A stretch of DNA of 64,000 bases from Candidatus Tityobacter terrigena (GTDB taxonomy: Bacteria; Vulcanimicrobiota; Vulcanimicrobiia; Vulcanimicrobiales; Vulcanimicrobiaceae), in the NCBI GenBank assembly GCA_003156715.1, contig PMHO01000018.1, forward strand, positions 87,617-151,616, read 5' to 3'. The position numbers and the translations under genes are program-made. Under the pieces are notes generated by a model. The model had not been told where the DNA came from. It did no database searches and saw nothing but the letters and a program-made list of their open reading frames with translations. This document shows positions 35,253 to 43,435 of the stretch, piece after piece (positions within the stretch are counted from its first letter, which is position 1; each line of letters opens with the position of its first letter).

Positions 35253-36167
35253 ATGATCCGCTATCATTTTGGCTACGATCGCTTCGGGCGCACGATGTCG
35301 GGGAAACGGCTTCGCCCGCAGATCCTTTTGCGCACCGCGCTCGAAGAGGGCGGCACGGTCGAGTGCGCCCTCGACGCAGCCGTCGCGATCGAGATCCTGC
35401 ACAACTACTCGCTCGTTCACGACGACATCGAGGACGGCGACGAGCTGCGCCATGGGCGGACGACGATCTGGGCGCAGTTCGGCGTGGCTCAAGGCATCAA
35501 TGCCGGCGATGCGCTGTGCGCGCTGTCGTACTTAACGCTGCTTCACGAAGAGGCGGTCATACCGAGCGACCGCGTCGTCGACATGCTCGCGGTGCTGCAC
35601 GAAGCCAACTTGCATATGTGCGAAGGTCAAGCACTGGACATCATGTTCGAGACGCAATCGACGGTGACGATGAGCCAATACCTCGAGATGATCTCGGGAA
35701 AGACGGGGGCCTTGTTCGCGGCGTCGTGCGAGCTCGGCGCGCTGGCCGCGGGTTGTCCGCGCGAACGTGCTCGGCAGTACGCGCGTTTGGGCCGCGCGTA
35801 CGGGCGAGCTTTTCAAATTCGCGACGACGCGCTCGGTACGTGGGGGTTGAGCGACATCACCGGCAAACCGAGCGGGGCCGATATCGCGCGGCGCAAATGG
35901 AGCTTTCCCGTGGTCTGGGCCCTTGGCACGCCGCCCTCGGCCGACCGCGAGATCGTGACGGGAGCCTACGCACGCCGCACGCGCCTCGATTCCGCGGGCG
36001 TGGTCGAGGTGATCGGCGCACTCGACCGGCTCGGCGCGCGCAACGCAGCCGATGACGCCCACGACCTAGCTCTGGCGGAAGCGGATGAGGCCGCCGGCGA
36101 GGGGTCGATCGACCGCAGCGGAGCGATCCGCGAATTCTTGGCACAAGGAGCACGGCGCGTTGCCTAG
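35253..36167 (+). CDS. Polyprenyl synthetase family protein, true start upstream and unclear
   Basis: 304 residues from the first ATG at 35253. The first Asp-rich motif is LVHDDIEDGDELRHGR; the second is IRDDALGTWG, where the third Asp is replaced as in the group with DDxxGxWGD...TGKP...D. It would join IPP to allylic diphosphates to make C15-C20 or longer chains. The same frame is open upstream to 35172 and encodes a typical family N-terminus (EVIEAHLARTIERY then SPIYEMIRYHFG), but no ATG, GTG, TTG or CTG occurs there. A non-canonical start, a +1 shift from ispH near CTAAGCC, or a sequence error could explain this. It overlaps the next gene by eight bases. Confidence 0.85.
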   Translation: MIRYHFGYDRFGRTMSGKRLRPQILLRTALEEGGTVECALDAAVAIEILHNYSLVHDDIEDGDELRHGRTTIWAQFGVAQGINAGDALCALSYLTLLHEEAVIPSDRVVDMLAVLHEANLHMCEGQALDIMFETQSTVTMSQYLEMISGKTGALFAASCELGALAAGCPRERARQYARLGRAYGRAFQIRDDALGTWGLSDITGKPSGADIARRKWSFPVVWALGTPPSADREIVTGAYARRTRLDSAGVVEVIGALDRLGARNAADDAHDLALAEADEAAGEGSIDRSGAIREFLAQGARRVA

Positions 36168-39100
36168 CAAGCCGAACGTCAGCTTATCGAGAGCCGATCG
36201 CGCGGCGGCCGTGCGCCCGGCGCCGGGCCCTGCGCCGGCGGCGATGGGCGATGCGGCGCAAAGCGCGCCGCTCTCGACCAACCTCGCGTTAGGCGGCCTG
36301 CTGCTGTTCGCGCTGCTGATCCGGCTCGCGCTGATCGGGGCGGAAGGCTTCAAGAACGACGTCTCCACGTTCGAGGCGTGGGCGCTAACGCTGGCCGAGC
36401 ACTCGACGCGGCAGTTTTACGCGAACACGACCTTCGCCGACTACCCGCCGGGTTATTTTTTCGTGCTGTGGATCGTGGGCCACGCCTACAAGCTTCTCGT
36501 TCACAACGATCCGAACTTCGCGTTGCTCAAGGCTGCGGTCAAGCTGCCCGCGATTCTGATGGACCTCGTCGATACCGTTTTGATCTTTGCGATTGTGCGC
36601 CGCTTCGCGGCGCTGCCGTGGGCCTTTGGCGCTGCGGCGCTCTACGCGTTTAACCCGGCGACGATTTTTATCTCGGCATCGTGGGGCCAGGTGGACTCAG
36701 TCGCAGGCGGCGTGACGCTCGCCTCACTGTTCCTGTTGCTGCTCGCCGACCGGCGAACGGACCGGGCCGGTTGGCTGGTTGCGGCGGCGTGGATTCTGCT
36801 TGCGTATTCGATTTTGATCAAGCCGCCGGCCGTCGTGCTCGTGCCGCTCTACCTGGCGTATCCGTTCACGACCGACGATGCGGCGCTCCGCCTTCGCCGC
36901 ATCGCCGGCAGCGCAGCCGGGGTGGGCGGCGCCTTCGTCCTCGCCTACGTGTGCGCGCTTGCGTTCCACGCGGGATGGAATCCGGTCGCTCAGTTTACTT
37001 GGCTCTACGGCCGCTACAGCTACGCCGCCGGCGTGTACCCTTACAGCTCGATCAACGCCTTCAACCTGTACACGATGCTGCGCAACTTCTGGCAGCCCGA
37101 CAACCAACTGATCCCCGACTGGATGGTCGGCGGCCACGTCATCGGGTTCCCGCAGTACGTGTGGGGCGTCATCCTGCTGCTTTCGGCCGTCGTCCTGGTC
37201 GTTTCGCGCTACGTGCAGCGCCGGGATTCCCCGGCCCTGATCGAAGCCGCGGCGATCCTCTCGCTCGGATACTTCGTGCTCTTGACGCGGATGCACGAGC
37301 GCTACGTGTTCAACGCGATCATGCTCGCGATTCCGCTCGTCTGGTTTCGGCGCCGCTACCTCTACGCGACCGTGCTGCTGACGATCACGCTCGTCTCCAA
37401 TCTCTATTATTCGCTCCACTACCTACAGGTCATGGACGCCAAAGTGCCGGGGATCGATCCGACCAACTTGATGCCGTGGATAAGCCGTCCCGACTCGGTG
37501 CTCAACGTCATGGTCTTTTTCTACCTGGGCTACCGGTACCTGAGCCCGGCCGCCGAGGCGCCCAAGCAGTTTACCTTGGGGGTGGAAATGCGGCGCGCCG
37601 CGGCTGCGGCCCGGCGCTGGTTTTCTCCGCTGGAAGGCGTCGCGCGCATGCTGCCCGTCGACTGGCTGATCGGCGGCAGCCTGACGATCGCTTCATTCGT
37701 GCTGACCTTCGTGGCATATCAATCTCCGCCGGAGAAGATTTTCGACGAGATCTATTACGCCCGGGCCGGCGAGGAATATCTGGCCCACAAGGACATCTTC
37801 GAGTTCACGCACCCCCCGCTGACGAAGCTGATCATCACGGCCTCGATGATGCTCTTCGGGGGATTGCACGGGCATGGCGACACTGCCGCCGGCTGGCGTT
37901 TTCTGAACTTGGTCGTAGGCGCCCTGATGGTGCTGGTGCTCTACGCGTTCGCGAAGCGTCTGACCGGGTCGACCCTGTTTTCCGGCATCGCAGCGGGTCT
38001 GCTGCTCTTCGATGGCTTCCACTTCGCGCAAGCGCGTATCGCGACACCGGAGATCACGGTCGCGTTCTTTTCGCTGCTGACGCTCTACGCGTTTTACCGT
38101 TTCTGGATCGCAAGCCAAGTCCGCGTTGCAGCTTGGTTCGACGAGCGAGCCGCGAGTCGCGGCGGCGTGGCACTCGCGATCGGTACGGTGCTCGCTTTCG
38201 CGCTGACGTTCGTGTTCGGTCGCGGCCAAAGTTCGGCGGCGCACATCGTTGAGTTCATCTACTTCGAACTCGGAGCTTACCTTGCGGTCCGCTTGCTCTT
38301 GCCGCGCCTGGTGCCTTCCCCCGACGTGACGTCGTACGCGGATGGCGCGCGCGTCACGGGCGACGAGCTCGTCACGCCCGACGGGGGCGTCGTGCCGCTG
38401 GGAAAGGGCGCGGTGGTGCCCGGCGGTCTGACCCGCGTCGACAAGAACGCCGGCCTGGCATACACCGACGCCGGCTTGCGCATCGAGTACGCGCGCAGCG
38501 GCGAGATGCGCTACGTTACCCCGGAGGGCGAGGCGCGCTTCGAGCCGGCCGGAACGATGCTGGCAGGCGGCGCGGCCATCGACGGTCGGCGCGACGCCCG
38601 GCTTTGGATGTGGCTGCTCGCACTTTCGGCCGGATGTCTTGGGGCCTGCAAATGGAACGGCCTGTTCGACTTCTTCGTCGTTTGGTTGCTGGCAGGATTC
38701 GTAGTCGCCCAGATCTCGTGGGCCGAACTGGCGCGCGGCATTGGTCTGGGCAAGGTGGTCGTTCGCCCCGCCAGTTGGGGAAATCCGTTCGGCTTTTCGC
38801 TCGACATGGTCGTTGCGTCGATGCTGTTCGTCGGTGCGACCATCTACGTGCTGTGCTACATTCCGTACTTTCTTCTGGGGCATTCGATCAGCGACTTGGT
38901 CGAGCTGCAGTACGGCATGTACCACTATCACGCGACGCTGGTTGCGACGCATCCGTATTCCTCGAGGTGGTGGCAATGGCCGCTCCTGCAAATCCCGATA
39001 TCGTACTACTACCACGATTTTCGAACGGGCGGTCAGGCGCAGTTGGGTTCGGCCTGTTGCGTCGCCGAGATCCTCGCCCTTCCCAACCCGCTGATGTGGT

Positions 39101-39513
39101 GGACGGGTCTGGTCTCGGTACCGCTTGTTGCTTGGCTTGCGTGGAGCGAGCGCCGCAAAGGATACCTATTGCTGGTGGTGGCGTACTTTCTGCAGTGGCT
39201 GCCCTGGATTGCTTCGCCGCGCCTTTCGTTCGAGTACCACTTCCTGCCGAATCTTGCCATCATTTGCTTGGCGGACACGATCCTCTTGCAGCGCATTTGG
39301 CGCCTCGGCGAGCGGCCGGCGAACGCAGCCGGCGAGGACGCGCCGAGCTGGCCTCGTACGGCGGTGGTGGCGTATCTGGCCGCGATCGTCGCCGCCTTCA
39401 TCTTCTGGTATCCCGTCGTCGCCGGCACGCACGTCACCTACGATGCTTGGAACCAGCGTATGATTACGTGGCTAGAGGGGAACAACTGGATCAACCCGCA
39501 TCCGGGAAGCTGA
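36160..39513 (+). CDS. Tandem GT-C membrane glycosyltransferase (unknown GT-C module + PMT/GT39 module)
   Basis: 1117 residues from TTG 36160 with AAGGAG nine bases upstream. The N-terminal module (about 40-470) has about ten membrane segments and GT-C features: KNDVSTFEAW in the first loop and DYPPGYFFVLW. The C-terminal module (about 500-1117) is a protein O-mannosyltransferase type: FDEIYYARAGEEYL with the Asp-Glu pair (529-530), THPPLTKLI, AQARIATPE, and a PMT C-terminal segment. A soluble insert of about 90 residues (720-808, TPDGGVVPLGKG, TPEGEARFEP) interrupts the second module between membrane segments. Both modules would use polyprenyl-phosphate sugars and act at the outer face of the membrane. 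The polyprenyl synthetase is directly upstream. Confidence 0.88.
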   Translation: MPSKPNVSLSRADRAAAVRPAPGPAPAAMGDAAQSAPLSTNLALGGLLLFALLIRLALIGAEGFKNDVSTFEAWALTLAEHSTRQFYANTTFADYPPGYFFVLWIVGHAYKLLVHNDPNFALLKAAVKLPAILMDLVDTVLIFAIVRRFAALPWAFGAAALYAFNPATIFISASWGQVDSVAGGVTLASLFLLLLADRRTDRAGWLVAAAWILLAYSILIKPPAVVLVPLYLAYPFTTDDAALRLRRIAGSAAGVGGAFVLAYVCALAFHAGWNPVAQFTWLYGRYSYAAGVYPYSSINAFNLYTMLRNFWQPDNQLIPDWMVGGHVIGFPQYVWGVILLLSAVVLVVSRYVQRRDSPALIEAAAILSLGYFVLLTRMHERYVFNAIMLAIPLVWFRRRYLYATVLLTITLVSNLYYSLHYLQVMDAKVPGIDPTNLMPWISRPDSVLNVMVFFYLGYRYLSPAAEAPKQFTLGVEMRRAAAAARRWFSPLEGVARMLPVDWLIGGSLTIASFVLTFVAYQSPPEKIFDEIYYARAGEEYLAHKDIFEFTHPPLTKLIITASMMLFGGLHGHGDTAAGWRFLNLVVGALMVLVLYAFAKRLTGSTLFSGIAAGLLLFDGFHFAQARIATPEITVAFFSLLTLYAFYRFWIASQVRVAAWFDERAASRGGVALAIGTVLAFALTFVFGRGQSSAAHIVEFIYFELGAYLAVRLLLPRLVPSPDVTSYADGARVTGDELVTPDGGVVPLGKGAVVPGGLTRVDKNAGLAYTDAGLRIEYARSGEMRYVTPEGEARFEPAGTMLAGGAAIDGRRDARLWMWLLALSAGCLGACKWNGLFDFFVVWLLAGFVVAQISWAELARGIGLGKVVVRPASWGNPFGFSLDMVVASMLFVGATIYVLCYIPYFLLGHSISDLVELQYGMYHYHATLVATHPYSSRWWQWPLLQIPISYYYHDFRTGGQAQLGSACCVAEILALPNPLMWWTGLVSVPLVAWLAWSERRKGYLLLVVAYFLQWLPWIASPRLSFEYHFLPNLAIICLADTILLQRIWRLGERPANAAGEDAPSWPRTAVVAYLAAIVAAFIFWYPVVAGTHVTYDAWNQRMITWLEGNNWINPHPGS

Positions 39514-39589
39514 GAGAAGTTTCTCGATGCGATCGGGTTCGTCGCGGCGCCGAAAGGCCACCGGGCACTCGAAACGGTAGGTACCGCCT

Positions 39590-40339
39590 ATGTCAGGGCA
39601 TTCGAAGTGGCATAACATCCGGCTCCGCAAGGGGAAAGCCGACGCGCAGCGCGGGGCGCTGTTCACCAAGCTTTCGAAGGAGATTATCCTCGCCGCCAAG
39701 AGCGGCTCGACGGATCCCGAAGCGAACTCGCGCCTCAAGATGGCCGTCGAGAAGGCTCGCGAAAACAACGTTCCGGTCGAAAACATCAAGCGCGCGATTG
39801 CGCGCGCGGCCGGCGGCGACGGCAGCAAAGACATCGAGGAGATCCGCTACGAGGGTTACGGTCCGGCCGGCGTCGCGGTCGTGCTCGACGCCGCAACCGA
39901 CAATCGCAACCGCACCGCGGCCGAGCTGCGCTTCCTCTTTAGCCGACACGGCGGGACGCTCGGCGAGTCAGGCTCGGTTGCATGGATGTTCGAATCGCGC
40001 GGCTTGATCGAAGTCGAAAACGGGACGCTCGACGAGGATGGCCTAACCGAGGCAGCCCTCGTCGAGGGCGTCATCGATGTGCGCTACGATGCCGACGGAC
40101 GTTCCGAGATCGTGACCGAGCCGGCGGCGCTCGCCGCCGCGCGCGAGCGCTTGGCGGCGGCCGGACTACGCGTGACCTCGCTCGCGCTTGGGGTCGAGGC
40201 GAAGCAGAACGTTGCGCCGGCCGGCGACGACGCGCGCGAAGTACTGCGCTTCCTCGACGCGCTCGAGGAGCACGAAGACGTCCAACGGGTCTATTCCAAC
40301 GCCGAACTCGACATCGCGCAGATCGAAGCGCTCGCCTAA
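39590..40339 (+). CDS. yebC: YebC/PmpR-family protein
   Basis: 249 residues, typical length. The N-terminus MSGHSKWHNIRLRKGKADAQRG and the following FTKLSKEIILAAKSG are diagnostic, as are NNVPVENIKRAI and YEGYGPAGVAV. The family is described both as transcriptional regulator and as translation factor acting on polyproline stalls. It is cytoplasmic. In many bacteria it precedes ruvC, which is absent here; instead a PASTA protein follows after 16 bases. Confidence 0.95.
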   Translation: MSGHSKWHNIRLRKGKADAQRGALFTKLSKEIILAAKSGSTDPEANSRLKMAVEKARENNVPVENIKRAIARAAGGDGSKDIEEIRYEGYGPAGVAVVLDAATDNRNRTAAELRFLFSRHGGTLGESGSVAWMFESRGLIEVENGTLDEDGLTEAALVEGVIDVRYDADGRSEIVTEPAALAAARERLAAAGLRVTSLALGVEAKQNVAPAGDDAREVLRFLDALEEHEDVQRVYSNAELDIAQIEALA

Positions 40340-40355
40340 TTTGGCGCTGCGCACG

Positions 40356-41405
40356 ATGGTCGAGGGCGCACCGCGCGAGACGCGTCGACGCCGCCCGTGG
40401 CTGGCGCGGCAGGATTGGTACTTTGCGATTGCGCTAGCGAGTTTCGTCGGCGTAGCGGTATGGTTTGGGCGCGCGATCGAGGATTTCTTCACCCCTCCCT
40501 CGCGCGACATTCCGGCGCCGATGCTGGTGGGTGAAACCTTATCCGATGCACTGCAATCGGCCTCGAGCGCCAAGGTCTCGGCGGTCGTGGTCGCCAGGCA
40601 TTCCAGCGATCGCTATCCCAAAGACGTGGTGATGCGCCAGGATCCGGCTGCCGGCGCGCGGGTCCGCGCGGGCCGGCAAATCTCGCTCGTCGTTTCCAAC
40701 GGCGTTCAAATCTTTGCGATGCCCGACCTGCGCTACGAATCGCTGCGCGAGGTTGGGCTCGACCTCTCGCACGACCAGCTCACGCTCGGTAAGGTCCACT
40801 ACGTGCTCAGTGCCGATGCGGAGCCCAATCAGGTCGTCACGCAGGATCCGGCGCCGCTCACCGCCGTACGCCCCGGCTCGGTCGTCAACCTCGAAATCGC
40901 AAAGAGCGCCGGCTCCGCTCAAAAGGCGCCCGACTTCGAAGGAAAATCGATCGACGAAGCGCGCGATATGGCGGCAGCGGACCACATGCGGCTCGGTCAG
41001 GTCGTCTGGACGCCGTTCGGGCGCAACGGACCCCCGCGCGGCGAAGTCGTGCGCCAGGTTCCCGGCCCAAGCGCCCCGCTCGATTCCTCGCAGCTCGTCT
41101 CACTGCAAGTCAGCGCCGGCCCGCGAGAAGCGGGGTATCTCGTGCGGCAGGTCCACGCGACGGTGTTCGCCCCCGACCTGACCGGTACCGCGACCACGCA
41201 GAACGTTCGAATCGAGGTGCGCGACGAGACGGGAACGTGGAACGTCTACGACGCCTTCGCACAGCCCCGGCAAAAACTTGATTTCAATCTGACGGTCATC
41301 GGCACGTCGGAGCTCGACGTGTACGTCAACAACGAACTGCTCGACTCGACGCAGCTGGGCGTCGAGCCGCCGCTGTCGAAACAACCGACGAAGGAGAAGC
41401 CGTGA
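40356..41405 (+). CDS. PASTA-domain membrane protein without kinase
   Basis: 349 residues. A short basic cytoplasmic tail precedes a membrane segment (about 22-40, YFAIALASFVGVAVWFG). Three PASTA domains follow (about 50-115, 116-185 and 186-255), with the repeating VV-x-QDPAAGARVRAG pattern (VVMRQDPAAG, VVTQDPAPL, VVRQVPGP). A C-terminal beta-rich domain of about 85 residues ends with ELDVYVNNELLDS. PASTA domains bind muropeptides or beta-lactams in Ser/Thr kinases and penicillin-binding proteins; here neither enzyme is present. It is cotranscribed with rpe (four-base overlap). The start is ATG 40356; TTG 40341 is possible. Confidence 0.82.
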   Translation: MVEGAPRETRRRRPWLARQDWYFAIALASFVGVAVWFGRAIEDFFTPPSRDIPAPMLVGETLSDALQSASSAKVSAVVVARHSSDRYPKDVVMRQDPAAGARVRAGRQISLVVSNGVQIFAMPDLRYESLREVGLDLSHDQLTLGKVHYVLSADAEPNQVVTQDPAPLTAVRPGSVVNLEIAKSAGSAQKAPDFEGKSIDEARDMAAADHMRLGQVVWTPFGRNGPPRGEVVRQVPGPSAPLDSSQLVSLQVSAGPREAGYLVRQVHATVFAPDLTGTATTQNVRIEVRDETGTWNVYDAFAQPRQKLDFNLTVIGTSELDVYVNNELLDSTQLGVEPPLSKQPTKEKP

Positions 41406-42076
41406 TCAAAATTTCGCCTTCGCTGCTTTCCGCCGACTTCGCGCGTATCGCCGACCAAATCGGCGAAGTCGAGCGCGCCGGCGCGGACTATCTGCACCTC
41501 GACGTGATGGACGGCCGCTTCGTGCCGAACTTGACGTGGGGTCCCAAGATCATCGGCGACCTCCGCAAACTCTCGCCGCTCTGTTTCGACACGCATCTGA
41601 TGATCGTCGAACCGGAGCGCTACGTCGACGACTTCCGCAAAGCGGGCGCCGATATCATCACGTTCCATTACGAAGCGACGGTCCACGTCCAGCGTTTGCT
41701 CGTCCACGTGAAGTCGCTGGGGGCCAAAGCCGGCATTTCGCTCAATCCCGCGACGCCCGTTTCCATGCTCCAAGACGTAATCGGCGACCTCGACCTCATT
41801 TTGATCATGAGCGTCAACCCGGGCTTCGGCGGCCAATCGTTTATTCCAAACGCGCTCAAGCGTGTCAGGGAAGCACGCGCGCTTATCGACGAGTACAACC
41901 CCTCGTGCGAGCTTGAGATCGACGGCGGCGTCGGACGCCAAAACATCGCGGACGTCGTGGCCGCCGGCGTCGATGTCGTCGTGATGGGGTCGAGCATCTT
42001 CGGCGCGCCTAACCCCGGCACGGAGTTGCGCGCGCTGCGGGAGCTGGCCGAGCCCGCGACAGCGTACGCGAACTGA
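41402..42076 (+). CDS. rpe: Ribulose-phosphate 3-epimerase
   Basis: 224 residues, a TIM barrel. Motifs: ISPSLLSADFARI, HLDVMDGRFVPNLTWGP, DTHLMIVEPERY, MSVNPGFGGQSF and EIDGGVGRQNI, which contain the metal-binding His and Asp residues. It interconverts ribulose and xylulose 5-phosphate, linking the Gnd product to transketolase from the operon at 18-27 kb. The GTG start overlaps the PASTA gene stop (GTGA) with AAGGAG upstream. ThiL follows in overlapping fashion. Confidence 0.95.
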   Translation: MIKISPSLLSADFARIADQIGEVERAGADYLHLDVMDGRFVPNLTWGPKIIGDLRKLSPLCFDTHLMIVEPERYVDDFRKAGADIITFHYEATVHVQRLLVHVKSLGAKAGISLNPATPVSMLQDVIGDLDLILIMSVNPGFGGQSFIPNALKRVREARALIDEYNPSCELEIDGGVGRQNIADVVAAGVDVVVMGSSIFGAPNPGTELRALRELAEPATAYAN

Positions 42077-43110
42077 CGCCGAGCAAGGAGACCAGCGAGG
42101 ACGAGCTCCTCGCCGCGATCCGCGCGGCGCTCGAACGGTTCGCGCTCCCCGCGGGGCGGATTGCCGTCGGCATCGGCGACGACGCTGCGGCCTGGCGCCC
42201 GTCGCGCTCGCACCTTTCCGTCATTACGACCGACGCCCTGATCGATGGGGTCCATTTCGCGCGCGAAAGCATGAGCCCTGAGGCGATCGGGCACCGCGCC
42301 ATGGCGGCCAACCTCAGCGATATCGCGGCCATGGGGGCTCGCCCGGTGCTGGCCACGGTCGCCCTGGGCCTCGACCCGCGGACGACCGCGCCGGATTGGG
42401 TCGTGGCCTGCTACCTCGCCATGGCCGGTTTAGCTGCCCGCTTCAGCGCGGCGATCGTGGGCGGCGATCTCGTCCGCGCGCCCACGCTGACCCTCTCGCT
42501 GACGGTCGTCGGAGAGGTCTCGCCGCGGCGAATGCGCCTGCGCGACGGGGCACGTCCGTACGACGTGCTCGCCATAACCGGCCCGACGGGCGCCAGCCGA
42601 GCGGGTCTCGAGCTTCTCAAGCGGCCACTCGCGCTCGACCCGCCAAACGCTGAGGCGGCACGCAACGCCTTCCTCTTCCCCGAACCGCGCCTGCGCGAGG
42701 GCCGCTTCCTTGGCGCCTCCCGAGCGGTACACGCGATGATGGACTGCACCGACGGGCTGTCGACCGACGTGGCCCGCTTGGTTCAAGCCGCCGGTTACGG
42801 AGCCACCCTGCTCGGGCCTCCGATCGACCCCGCGGCCGAGGCCGTCGCCCTGGCGGCCGGGGACGACCCGGCGGCGTATGGTCTGGACGGCGGAGAAGAT
42901 TTCGAACTGATCGTCGCTGTCGCGCCACGCGCCTTCCCCCACCTGGCACGCCGCTTCGAACGGCACTTCGGCCGTCCCCTCATCGGTTTCGGCAGTGTCG
43001 ATCCCGAGCCGGGCCTGCGCCTAGCCGGCCCCCAGGGCCCACTGCCTTTAGCCCCGGCAGGTTGGGACAGCCTCATCTCGCCCGAGAGGCCCCGAGCCGC
43101 GCGCGGTTAG
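42073..43110 (+). CDS. thiL: Thiamine-monophosphate kinase, apparent CTG start
   Basis: 345 residues if translated from CTG 42073, near the family length. The frame from there encodes ELLAAIRAALERF and the Mg2+-binding GIGDDAAAW, both needed in ThiL, then TTDALIDGVHF, NLSDIAAMGA, and later DCTDGLSTD and GGEDFELI. The first canonical start in frame is ATG 42271, which would lose the GDDAA motif. From the last upstream stop (42010) to 42271 no ATG, GTG or TTG occurs, while CTG 42073 overlaps the rpe TGA exactly as other genes here do. It phosphorylates TMP to TPP. The domain boundary and start deserve protein-level confirmation. Confidence 0.85.
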   Translation: MTPSKETSEDELLAAIRAALERFALPAGRIAVGIGDDAAAWRPSRSHLSVITTDALIDGVHFARESMSPEAIGHRAMAANLSDIAAMGARPVLATVALGLDPRTTAPDWVVACYLAMAGLAARFSAAIVGGDLVRAPTLTLSLTVVGEVSPRRMRLRDGARPYDVLAITGPTGASRAGLELLKRPLALDPPNAEAARNAFLFPEPRLREGRFLGASRAVHAMMDCTDGLSTDVARLVQAAGYGATLLGPPIDPAAEAVALAAGDDPAAYGLDGGEDFELIVAVAPRAFPHLARRFERHFGRPLIGFGSVDPEPGLRLAGPQGPLPLAPAGWDSLISPERPRAARG

Positions 43111-43121
43111 GCGAAATTCCG

Positions 43122-43313
43122 CTAGGAGAGCCGCTTCACACGCTTGGAGCGCAGACAAGCCGTGCACACGCGGAGCGTCATGTGGGTGCCGCGCTCGTCG
43201 ACGCGGACCGGCTGGAGGTTGGGCAGCCAGCGCCGCCGGGTCTTGTTCATGGCATGGCTCACGTTGTTGCCCGCCATCGGGCCCTTTCCACATACGTCGC
43301 AGCGCTTTGCCAT
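43122..43313 (-). CDS. rpmB: Large-subunit ribosomal protein bL28
   Basis: 63 residues: [20 protein letters not shown] at the N-terminus is diagnostic, with [13 protein letters not shown] and a second Cys pair context (RVCTACLRS). The two CxxC motifs mark the zinc-binding form. It sits on the opposite strand to its neighbours, convergent with thiL, and has its own promoter at 43364-43392. In Bacillota rpmB follows prkC-rsgA-rpe-thiN, so its position here is ancestral-like but inverted. Confidence 0.97.
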   Translation of the reverse strand: MAKRCDVCGKGPMAGNNVSHAMNKTRRRWLPNLQPVRVDERGTHMTLRVCTACLRSKRVKRLS

Positions 43314-43363
43314 TTCAAATCACCTTTCAACCGTCGAATCACGTCCGGCAGGACAACTTCCGG

Positions 43364-43392
43364 ATTATGCCATAGCGCGCGGCCGCTGGCAA
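43364..43392 (-). promoter_or_regulatory. Sigma70-type promoter of rpmB
   Basis: Read on the minus strand: TTGCCA (43392-43387), a 17-base spacer, then CATAAT (43369-43364). The expected transcript starts near 43357, giving a leader of about 44 bases before the rpmB ATG at 43313. Confidence 0.55.
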
Positions 43393-43435
43393 TGCCGCCA
43401 GGAGTCGGGTTGGACCCTTTGTAAGCCTGCCGTTC

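Noticed and set aside
36681-39015. Long frames on both strands inside the GT-C gene (for example 36681-38252 and 37693-39015)
   Set aside because: They overlap a gene with clear membrane topology and GT-C motifs; composition is that of shadows.
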